Shown one piece after another: positions 6,485 to 13,215 of a DNA stretch of 33,079 bases. The stretch lies in contig JAPLPK010000163.1 in the NCBI GenBank assembly GCA_026400275.1, positions 1 through 33,079 of the forward strand, in the 5' to 3' direction. Numbering within the stretch: the stretch's first letter is position 1; every line of letters starts with the position of its first letter. The translations under genes and the position numbers were made by a program. The notes under the pieces are model-generated. The model saw only the letters and a list, made by a program, of their open reading frames with translations. It was not told where the DNA came from and ran no database searches. This DNA comes from Burkholderiales bacterium. Lineage in GTDB: Bacteria > Pseudomonadota > Gammaproteobacteria > Burkholderiales > Burkholderiaceae_C.

Positions 6485-7966
6485 ATGAAAACGCAATCGC
6501 TTCACAACACCAAACTGGTATTGGCACTGGTCGCCGCAGGTGCGATCGGTGGCATCGGTGGCTCACTGGTCCACAACATGGACCAGGCCCATGCGGCCCC
6601 GCCTGTGGTCAGCAGCGCCAGCAACGCCCCCATGGCATTGCCCGACTTCGCGCAGATCACCGCCCAAAATGGCCCGTCCGTGGTCAACATCAGCGTGGTC
6701 GGCAGCGCCAAGACATCCAACGACGACGGCGAAACCGCGCAGCGCCAGGGCCGTGACGACCCGTTTGGCAACGACCCGCTGTTTGAGCTGTTCCGCCGCT
6801 TCCAGCAAGGCCAGGGCGGCCAGGCGCCGAAAGCCGTGCCCACGCATAGCCAGGGCTCGGGCTTCATCGTGAGCGCCGACGGCATCATCATGACCAATGC
6901 CCATGTGGTGCAAGACGCCAAGGAAGTCACCGTCAAGCTCACCGACCGGCGCGAATTCATCGCCAAGGTGCTGGGCTCCGACCCCAAGACCGACGTGGCC
7001 GTACTGAAGATCGACGCCAAGAACCTGCCCGTGGCCACCATAGGCAAGACCAGCGACCTGCGCGTGGGCGAATGGGTGCTGGCCATAGGCTCGCCATTCG
7101 GCTTCGAAAACACCGTGACCGCAGGCGTGGTCAGCGCCAAGGGCCGCACCCTGCCCGACGATGGCGCGGTGTCCTTTATCCAGACCGATGCGGCCGTGAA
7201 CCCCGGCAACTCCGGCGGCCCGCTGTTCAACACCCGCGGTGAAGTGATCGGTATCAACTCGCAGATCTACAGCCGTACCGGCGGCTACCAGGGCGTGTCC
7301 TTCGCCATTCCGATGGACCTGGCCGGCAAGATCAAGGACCAGATCGTGGCCCATGGCAAGGTGGAGCATGCGCGCCTGGGCGTGGCGGTGCAAGAGGTCA
7401 ACCAGACGCTGGCGGACTCCTTCCACCTCGACAAGCCCGAAGGTGCGCTGGTTTCCAGCGTGGACAAATCCGGCCCCGCCGCCAAGGCCGGACTGGAGCC
7501 GGGCGACGTGATCCGCAAGGTGGATGGCCACACCATCGTGTCCTCGGGCGACCTGCCGGCGGCCATCAGTCTGTCCACACCGGGGCAAAAAGTGCAGCTG
7601 GACGTGTGGCGCAAGGGCTCGGCCCAGACCATTGAAGTCAAGCTGGGCAACGCCAACGACAAGCCCGAGCAAGTCGGCAGCAGCAAGGAACCCGCATCGC
7701 AAGGTCGCCTGGGCCTGGCGCTACGCCAACTGCAACCGGATGAGCTGCGCTCTGCTGGCGTAGAAAACGGCCTGCTGATCGAAAACGCGGGCGGTGCCGC
7801 CGCCAATGCAGGCGTGCAAAGCGGTGACGTACTGCTGGCCATCAACGGCACACCGGCCAAGAATGTGGAGCAGATCCGCGCCGTGGTGGCCAAGGCCGAC
7901 AAGTCGATCGCCCTGCTGATCCTGCGTGACGGCGACAAGATCTTCGTGCCCGTGCGCATAGGCTAA
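6485..7966 (+). CDS. htrA: Periplasmic serine protease/chaperone, HtrA (DegP/DegQ/MucD) family
   Basis: 493 residues; AAAGGA (6472-6477) precedes the ATG. Residues 1-38 are a signal peptide ending near QAHA. The trypsin-like domain carries the full catalytic triad: H140 in TNAHVV, D170 in DPKTDVAVLKID and S243 in NPGNSGGPL. Two PDZ domains follow (about 285-375 and 400-490; note the loops GPAAKAGLEPGDVI and GGAAANAGVQSGDVL). The region after the signal peptide has the charged Q-linker/LA loop around 75-115 (DDPFGNDPLFELFRRF) seen in DegP/MucD proteins. It degrades or refolds misfolded envelope proteins, forming trimers and larger cages. Length is normal. No good sigma-E promoter was seen just upstream. 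A strong two-way terminator follows directly. DegP, DegQ and MucD cannot be told apart here. Confidence 0.93.
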   Translation: MKTQSLHNTKLVLALVAAGAIGGIGGSLVHNMDQAHAAPPVVSSASNAPMALPDFAQITAQNGPSVVNISVVGSAKTSNDDGETAQRQGRDDPFGNDPLFELFRRFQQGQGGQAPKAVPTHSQGSGFIVSADGIIMTNAHVVQDAKEVTVKLTDRREFIAKVLGSDPKTDVAVLKIDAKNLPVATIGKTSDLRVGEWVLAIGSPFGFENTVTAGVVSAKGRTLPDDGAVSFIQTDAAVNPGNSGGPLFNTRGEVIGINSQIYSRTGGYQGVSFAIPMDLAGKIKDQIVAHGKVEHARLGVAVQEVNQTLADSFHLDKPEGALVSSVDKSGPAAKAGLEPGDVIRKVDGHTIVSSGDLPAAISLSTPGQKVQLDVWRKGSAQTIEVKLGNANDKPEQVGSSKEPASQGRLGLALRQLQPDELRSAGVENGLLIENAGGAAANAGVQSGDVLLAINGTPAKNVEQIRAVVAKADKSIALLILRDGDKIFVPVRIG

Positions 7967-7993
7967 GCGAACAACGGGCCCTGAGTGGCCCAT

Positions 7994-8033
7994 AAAAAAG
8001 GGGCTGGTTCCGTTTGGAACCAGCCCCTTTTTT
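7994..8033. terminator. Bidirectional rho-independent terminator between htrA and emrB
   Basis: A perfect 18-bp inverted repeat (7994-8011 and 8016-8033) with a 4-nt GTTT loop. The GC-rich core GGGGCTGGTTCC is flanked by six A on the left and six T on the right, so a U-tract follows the hairpin in both directions. It sits 28 nt after the htrA stop and 21 nt from the emrB stop and serves these convergent transcripts. Confidence 0.93.
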
Positions 8034-8053
8034 GCACTTGCGCGGCGGACTTT

Positions 8054-9619
8054 TTAGTGTGCGCCGGCAGCCGCCTCCGAGGCAGCCGCACCCATGGCCT
8101 GAGGCCGGCGGGTGATCCACACCAGCGGTATCAGCATCAGAAACAGCATCGACGAGGCAAAGAACACGTCGTTCGCCGCCAGCGTCGCGGCCTGCTGGCC
8201 CACCAGGCGGTTGACCTGCTCCAAAGCCTGCTGCGGGTCTAGGCCAGCATTGCCCAGGCCCGACAAAGCACCGGTAGCCACCTGGCGCCCCTGGTTGATG
8301 TACTCCACCAGCTGCGCATGGTGCAAGGCCGTGCGGTTTTCCCATACCGTGGTAACCAGGGACGTGCCCATGGCACCGGCCGTGATACGCACGAAGTTGG
8401 TCAGGCCAGAGGCCGCAGGAATACGGTCTGGCGGCAGGCCGCTGAGCGTCAAGATGCTTAGCGGGATGAAGAAGAAAGCCATGGCCACGCCCTGCACCAG
8501 GGTCGGCACCATTAGCGTAGCTTCATCGGCCTGCACGTTGAACTTCGAGCGCATCCACAGCACCAAGCCAAACACGATGAACGCGAACGAGGCAAACATG
8601 CGCGGGTCCATCTTGCCCACGTTCTTGCCCACGATGGGCGACAGCACGATGGCGAACAAGCCCACCGGTGCCAGAATGAAGCCGGCCTGGGTGGCGGTAT
8701 AGCCCATGTACTGCTGCAGCCACAGCGGCAGCAAGACCACGTTGCCGAAGAACAGGCCGTAACCCACCGATGTCGCCAGCGTGCCGGCCCAGAAGTTACG
8801 CCGGGCGAACAGGCGCAGGTCCGTCACCGGGTGCTTGTCGGTCAGCTCCCAGGCCAGGAAGAACAGGAAGCCCACCAGCGCCACGGCCGCCAGGATCTGC
8901 ACCTCGGTGGAGTGGAACCAGTCGAGCTCCTTGCCCTTGTCCAGCATGATCTGCAGCGCACCCACCCAGACCACCAGCAGGCCCAGACCCACGCCGTCGA
9001 TCGGCAGCTTCTTGGTCTGCGACTCGCGCTTGTGGTACAGCGTCCAGGCCGCACCGGCGGCCAGAATACCCACCGGGATGTTGATATAGAAAATCCAGGG
9101 CCAGGAGATGTTGTCGGTGATCCAGCCGCCCAGCAGCGGCCCCATCACCGGCGCCACCAGGGTGGTCATGGCCCACATCGCCATGGCGGTGCCCGCCAGC
9201 GCCTTGGGGTAGCTGGACAGCAGCAGTGCCTGCGACAAGGGAATCATCGGTCCGGCCACAAAACCTTGCAGCACCCGAAACGCGATCAGCATGCCCATGT
9301 TTGGCGCCAGTCCGCACAGCCACGAGGCCAGCACGAACATGACGATGCTGAGCGTGAATAGGCGCACCTGGCCGAAACGCTGCGACAGCCAGCCGGTCAA
9401 CGGCACCGAGATGGCATTGGCCACGGCAAAGCTGGTAATCACCCAGGTGCCCTGGTTGGGGCTGACGCCCAGGTCACCGGCGATGGCGGACAAGGACACA
9501 TTGGCGATCGAGGTGTCCAGCACGTTCATGAACGTGGCGGTGGACAAGGCGATCGTGCCCCACATGCGGGCCGAGCCCTCTAGCGGCGGGGGCGGAACAT
9601 AGTTGAGGTTGGAGGACAT
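8054..9619 (-). CDS. emrB: Drug:H+ antiporter of the DHA2 MFS family, EmrB type
   Basis: 521 residues, start ATG at 9619. Family features: IALSTATFMNVLDTSIANVSLSAIAGDLG (first helix with the D near its middle), motif A-like GWLSQRFGQVRLF, motif C-like APVMGPLLGGWITD, and about 14 predicted membrane helices including two central extra ones typical of DHA2. It is the inner-membrane pump, exporting hydrophobic drugs or uncouplers in exchange for protons. It works with the adaptor EmrA, encoded just upstream (33 nt gap), and the outer-membrane channel NodT. The ribosome site is weak. A small hairpin (9638-9651) lies between emrA and emrB. The actual substrate is not readable from sequence. Confidence 0.9.
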   Translation of the reverse strand: MSSNLNYVPPPPLEGSARMWGTIALSTATFMNVLDTSIANVSLSAIAGDLGVSPNQGTWVITSFAVANAISVPLTGWLSQRFGQVRLFTLSIVMFVLASWLCGLAPNMGMLIAFRVLQGFVAGPMIPLSQALLLSSYPKALAGTAMAMWAMTTLVAPVMGPLLGGWITDNISWPWIFYINIPVGILAAGAAWTLYHKRESQTKKLPIDGVGLGLLVVWVGALQIMLDKGKELDWFHSTEVQILAAVALVGFLFFLAWELTDKHPVTDLRLFARRNFWAGTLATSVGYGLFFGNVVLLPLWLQQYMGYTATQAGFILAPVGLFAIVLSPIVGKNVGKMDPRMFASFAFIVFGLVLWMRSKFNVQADEATLMVPTLVQGVAMAFFFIPLSILTLSGLPPDRIPAASGLTNFVRITAGAMGTSLVTTVWENRTALHHAQLVEYINQGRQVATGALSGLGNAGLDPQQALEQVNRLVGQQAATLAANDVFFASSMLFLMLIPLVWITRRPQAMGAAASEAAAGAH

Positions 9620-9652
9620 GGCTTCAGACCCGTAATACCGGCCGCAGCCGGT

Positions 9653-11014
9653 TTATTGCACCTGTGCCGGAACGGACACTGCTGCCAGGGCCGCAGGCGC
9701 TTCAACCGCCTTGGGTGCCTTGGAAGCCTTGGATACGTCACTGCGCGCCACCACCGCACGGCCGCCCAGGTTGGCTGCGATCACGCGCTGCACCTCCAGG
9801 TCGGCACCCTTGTCGGTAGGCGCTGTCAGCGTGGCCAACGAGGCGGCGCGTGGTGCATCGGCCAGCATCTTGCCGTCCTGCTGGGTGACGTCGATGGTCG
9901 CGTCCATGGACAGGCCCACGCGCAGCGGGTTGTCCACCAGTTGTTTGGCATCCAGGGCGATGCGCACGGGCACGCGCTGTACCACCTTGATCCAGTTGCC
10001 GGTGGCGTTCTGCGCTGGCAGCAGGGCAAATGCTGCACCGGTGCCCACGCCCAGGCCTTCGACCTTGCCGGTGTATTCCATCTTCTTGCCGTACAGATCG
10101 GCGGTCAGCTTCACGGGTTGGCCGATACGGATATTGCGCAGCTGCACTTCCTTGAAGTTGGCGTCTACCCAGACCTGGTTCAACGGGATGATGGACATCA
10201 TGGGCGTGCCGGCGGCGATGCGCTGGCCGAGTTGCACCGTGCGCTTGGCGACATAGCCGTCCACCGGCGCCACCACGGCGGCGCGCTGGGATGCCAGGTA
10301 GGCCTCACGCACGCGGGCGGCAGCGGCCAGCACGTTCGGGTGCTGTTCGACGCTGGTGCCTTCGGTCATGGCCTGGTTGCTGGCCAGTTGCTCTTGGGCA
10401 GCGGCCACGCCGGCCTGGGCCGAGGCCACACTGGCCTGCACGGTAGACAGGCCCGCCTTGGCGTTGGCCAGCTGGGTCTGGGCGTGGCTGAGTTCTTCCT
10501 TGGACACGGCGCCGTTACCGCTCAGGGTCTGGCGACGGCGCAGGTCGTCGGCGGCACGCTCCACCTCGCTCTGGGCACGGGCGATGTCGGTCTGGCTGCG
10601 CGCCACGTCGGCGGTGCGCTGGGCCACCTGGGCCGACAACGCAGAGTTGTTTGCGTACAAGGTGCGTACCTGGCGCACGGTCTGGGCCAGGTTGGCTTCG
10701 GCCTGGTCGAGTGCCAGCTTGGCATCGGCAGGGTCGAACTGCACCAGGGGCTGGCCAGCCTTCACGAAGTCGGTGTCGTCGGCCATGATGGTCATCACGT
10801 TGCCGCTGACCTGGGGCGTGATCTGGATGATGTTGCCTTGCACGTAGGCGTTGTCGGTGTTCTCGTAGTGGCTGGCTACGAATGCGTCATAGGCCGCCCA
10901 GCCCAGGCCGGCCAGTACCACCACGCTGGCGATGGTGATTAGCGCCTTCTTGCGCTGGGGATTGCCGGCTGGGGCGGTTGCGGAGGCAGCGGGGGTGTTT
11001 GCGGAATCGGTCAT
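9653..11014 (-). CDS. emrA: Membrane-fusion (adaptor) protein of the EmrA/HlyD family
   Basis: 453 residues from the ATG at 11014, with AGGTG a few bases upstream; the GTG at 11023 is less likely as it lacks a ribosome site. Residues about 25-48 (KALITIASVVVLAGLGWAAY) form one inner-membrane anchor. There follow the first half of a lipoyl domain (YVQGNIIQITPQVSGNVMTI), a long coiled-coil hairpin rich in Ala and Gln (about 105-225), the second lipoyl half (VVAPVDGYVAKRTVQLGQRI) and a beta-barrel domain. It bridges EmrB in the inner membrane to the NodT channel across the periplasm. The C-terminal tail (about 390-453), rich in Ala, Lys and Val, extends past the usual end (EmrA is about 390 residues) and has no recognised domain. 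Confidence 0.92.
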   Translation of the reverse strand: MTDSANTPAASATAPAGNPQRKKALITIASVVVLAGLGWAAYDAFVASHYENTDNAYVQGNIIQITPQVSGNVMTIMADDTDFVKAGQPLVQFDPADAKLALDQAEANLAQTVRQVRTLYANNSALSAQVAQRTADVARSQTDIARAQSEVERAADDLRRRQTLSGNGAVSKEELSHAQTQLANAKAGLSTVQASVASAQAGVAAAQEQLASNQAMTEGTSVEQHPNVLAAAARVREAYLASQRAAVVAPVDGYVAKRTVQLGQRIAAGTPMMSIIPLNQVWVDANFKEVQLRNIRIGQPVKLTADLYGKKMEYTGKVEGLGVGTGAAFALLPAQNATGNWIKVVQRVPVRIALDAKQLVDNPLRVGLSMDATIDVTQQDGKMLADAPRAASLATLTAPTDKGADLEVQRVIAANLGGRAVVARSDVSKASKAPKAVEAPAALAAVSVPAQVQ

Positions 11015-11082
11015 GGAGTTCACCTGCGTTCAATAAGGTACGAATAGGGTACGAATGGGGGACGAATAAAGAGGGACGGGGC

Positions 11083-12591
11083 TCAGCGGACGAGCCCGTT
11101 GTTTTTTGCATCCGATGGGGCGCTGGCGTACTGGCCATCTGCGCTGGCAGCTGCGTTTTTTGTAGCATCTGGCTGCACTTCTGAGTAGCCACCGCCGAGT
11201 GCGCGGACCAGGGTGACCTGGGTGTCCAGCGCACGCGCGGCCAGGTCTACCTGGGTGCGGCGCTGGTTCAGCACGGCGGTTTCGGCGCTCAGCACGTTCA
11301 GGTAGTTGCCCAGGCCGGCGCCATAGCGCTGCACGGCAATCTCATACGCCGACTCGGCCGCCTGCTGGGCGGCGCGCTGCTCGACCTGCTGACGGGTGAT
11401 GGACTGCTGGGAGGCGACCTGGTCGGCCACATCGCGCACGGCGTCGATCAGGGCGGCGTTATAGCTTTCCACCGCCGCGTCCAGATCGGCCGTCTTGCCC
11501 TTCAGGCCGGCACGCAAATGGCCTGCGTCGAATATAGGCAGATGGATGGCCGGGCCTATGCCCCACTGCCGGCTGCCGGATTCCAGCAGCTTGTCCAGGC
11601 CAATGCTGGAGAAGCCGGCAAAGCCCACAAGGTTGATATTCGGGTAGAACTGGGCTTTGGCGCTGGCGACGTCAGAGCTGGCCGCCTCCACGCGCCAGCG
11701 GGCGGCGGTGATGTCGGCGCGGCGGCCCAGCAGGTCGGCCGGCACAGCCGATGCAGTTGCTATGTTCTTGATAGCATCCAGCGCAGGTAAATTCTGCGCC
11801 AGGGCCATATTTGGCTGACCTACCAGCGCGGCCAGGGCGTTGCGCGTCAGGGCGATCTGCTCCTGCACGGCCTCAACCTGCTGGCGCGCCTCGGGCAGGC
11901 CGCCCTCGCTTTGGCGCAGCTCCAGGCGGGTGTCCAGGCCGGCGCTGACGCGGTCACGCACCAGGTTCAGCAGCTCGGTGCGTTGGGACAGGGTGCGGTT
12001 CGCCAGGCCCAGCTGGGCGTTCAGGCGCAGCAACTGAAAGTAGTTGCGTGCCACCTGGCTGGCCAGCAGCACGCGGGCAGCCTGGGCGTCGGCCTGGGCG
12101 GCCTTGGCCTGGCCCACGGCGGCGTCCAGCGCAGCGCGGTTCTTGCCGAAGAAGTCCAGCTCCCAGCTGGCTTCGAGCTGGGCTGTGCCGGCGTCATAAA
12201 TATTGCCGCCCAGCGGCGCGGGATACAGGCCGTTGGCGGTGTAGAGCTGGTGCGTGGCCTCCACCCCGGCATTCACCTTGGGCAGCAGCGCCGAGCGGGC
12301 CACGTCGGTGCCGGCCTGGGCGCGGCGCACGCGGGCCTGTGCGAGCTGCAGGCTGGGGCTGGTGTGCAGAGCCTGGTCGATCAGGGTGTTCAACTGGGCA
12401 TCCTGGAAGCCGAGCCACCATTGGGCGTCCACAGTGGACGCTTGGGCGGTGCTGTCCAGCCCCAGGGACTGGGGCGTGCGCAATTGCGCTCCAGGTTGAA
12501 TGCCGGAATAGTTGGCGCATGCGGCCAGGCCCGCCAGCAAGGTGGCGGCCAGCGCAAAGCGTGGCACGCGGCTAAGGGATTTACGAGGCAT
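11083..12591 (-). CDS. Outer-membrane efflux lipoprotein, NodT/OprM family
   Basis: 502 residues from the ATG at 12591, with GGAG six bases before it. The signal peptide ends in the lipobox GLAAC, making C25 the acylated residue. Two OEP (TolC-like) repeats follow, about 60-255 and 285-470, with typical phrases WWLGFQDAQLNTLIDQAL, ASWELDFFGKNRAALDAA, VPADLLGRRADITAARWRVEAASSD and AVQRYGAGLGNYLNVLSAE. As a trimer it forms the outer-membrane exit duct for the EmrAB pump encoded downstream. The start overlaps the end of marR by 11 nt. Codons about 261-279, in the linker between the two repeats, coincide with copy B of the dispersed two-hairpin repeat. The C-terminal tail after the second repeat is about 40 residues of low complexity. 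Confidence 0.9.
   Translation of the reverse strand: MPRKSLSRVPRFALAATLLAGLAACANYSGIQPGAQLRTPQSLGLDSTAQASTVDAQWWLGFQDAQLNTLIDQALHTSPSLQLAQARVRRAQAGTDVARSALLPKVNAGVEATHQLYTANGLYPAPLGGNIYDAGTAQLEASWELDFFGKNRAALDAAVGQAKAAQADAQAARVLLASQVARNYFQLLRLNAQLGLANRTLSQRTELLNLVRDRVSAGLDTRLELRQSEGGLPEARQQVEAVQEQIALTRNALAALVGQPNMALAQNLPALDAIKNIATASAVPADLLGRRADITAARWRVEAASSDVASAKAQFYPNINLVGFAGFSSIGLDKLLESGSRQWGIGPAIHLPIFDAGHLRAGLKGKTADLDAAVESYNAALIDAVRDVADQVASQQSITRQQVEQRAAQQAAESAYEIAVQRYGAGLGNYLNVLSAETAVLNQRRTQVDLAARALDTQVTLVRALGGGYSEVQPDATKNAAASADGQYASAPSDAKNNGLVR
11759..11810 (-). repeat. Two-hairpin dispersed repeat, copy B (inside nodT)
   Basis: On the plus strand: GCTAT (11759-11763), 7 nt, ATAGC (11771-11775), 5 nt, GCGCAG (11781-11786), 7 nt, CTGCGC (11794-11799), then GGCCATAT. 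This is copy A in reverse orientation with identical spacing. Both hairpins are perfect. It is in sense orientation to nodT and encodes codons about 261-279 without breaking the frame. Confidence 0.85.
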
Positions 12592-13138
12592 CTTTTTCTC
12601 CGACGGGGTTGTTTGCTTGCGCCTGTACGGCGGCGACGTTATCCAGAATGCGTTGCAAAAAGCTCTTCAGGGTTTGCCATTCCTCGTGGCTAAAACCGGC
12701 CAGGTAGGCGTTGTGCACATTGCTGAGCACCACTGGCACGTCCTTGACGGCTTCGCGGCCGGCATCGGTCAGCGCCAGGTTGACCACGCGGCGGTCCTGC
12801 TCGGAGCGTTCGCGCCGGCACAGGCCCTTGGCTTCCAGGCGGTCCAGGAGGCGCGTCATGCCGCCTGCATCCAGGGTGCACAGACGGGCCAGTTCGGCCA
12901 CTGTGGCGGTATTGGAATAGGCCAGCTTGAAAAGCGGCCTCCACTGCGCATTGGTCAAGCCGCTGGGCTCGAACTGGCGCTCCATCTCCTGGGTGAAGGC
13001 AGTCACCACGCGGTGCATCAGATGGCCCACGCTGTCACCTCCGGCGACATAGCTGTCAGGCTGGTAAAAGTCGGCAGGCGGCGGGAAAGCGGCGGCACCG
13101 GTCGGCTTCACAGTTTCTGAAGAGTTGTTTGCAGTCAT
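12581..13138 (-). CDS. MarR-family transcriptional regulator
   Basis: 185 residues, start ATG at 13138. The centre and C-terminus match the MarR winged helix: a recognition-helix region around TLDAGGMTRLLDRLEAKGL and the wing RRERSEQDRRVVNLALTDAGRE. The N-terminal 35 residues are polar and proline-rich and probably disordered. MarR proteins are dimeric repressors released by small phenolic or drug ligands. As first gene of marR-nodT-emrA-emrB it most likely represses its own efflux operon. The promoter has a perfect -35, and a 22-bp palindrome fills its spacer. No ribosome site precedes the ATG and the predicted transcription start coincides with the A of the ATG, so the mRNA may be leaderless; an internal start cannot be excluded. 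Confidence 0.9.
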   Translation of the reverse strand: MTANNSSETVKPTGAAAFPPPADFYQPDSYVAGGDSVGHLMHRVVTAFTQEMERQFEPSGLTNAQWRPLFKLAYSNTATVAELARLCTLDAGGMTRLLDRLEAKGLCRRERSEQDRRVVNLALTDAGREAVKDVPVVLSNVHNAYLAGFSHEEWQTLKSFLQRILDNVAAVQAQANNPVGEKDAS

Positions 13139-13144
13139 GTTGCG

Positions 13145-13173
13145 ATATTAATTGACTAGACAATTAATGTCAA
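13145..13173 (-). promoter_or_regulatory. Sigma-70 promoter of the marR efflux operon
   Basis: On the minus strand: TTGACA (13173-13168, perfect -35), 17-nt spacer, TAATAT (13150-13145, 4 of 6 of the -10). The +1 falls near 13138, which is the first base of the marR start codon. Confidence 0.7.
13147..13168. promoter_or_regulatory. Likely MarR operator (perfect palindrome)
   Basis: ATTAATTG-ACTAGA-CAATTAAT: perfect 8-bp arms with a 6-nt centre. It occupies the whole spacer of the marR promoter, touching both hexamers, so a bound dimer would block RNA polymerase. It lies 48 nt before the ATG of the divergent ABC exporter and could control that gene also. The assignment to this MarR protein is an inference from position and size. 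Confidence 0.75.
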
Positions 13174-13215
13174 GTCTTTGTTTGTTGCATCATCAACTAT
13201 CGCTACACTCCGGGT

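Noticed and set aside
6563-7702. Long open frame of 379 codons on the minus strand
   Set aside because: It lies entirely opposite htrA, whose catalytic motifs and ribosome site are clear; the opposite frame is His/Gly/Val-rich as expected of an antisense shadow in GC-rich DNA.
9638-9651. CCGGC-CGCA-GCCGG hairpin between emrA and emrB as a terminator
   Set aside because: Only a 5-bp stem with no T run, and the genes are 33 nt apart in a functional operon; at most it shapes mRNA stability.
9656-10942. Long open frame of 428 codons on the plus strand
   Set aside because: It is antisense to emrA and has the His/Gly/Val-rich composition of a shadow with no recognisable domain.
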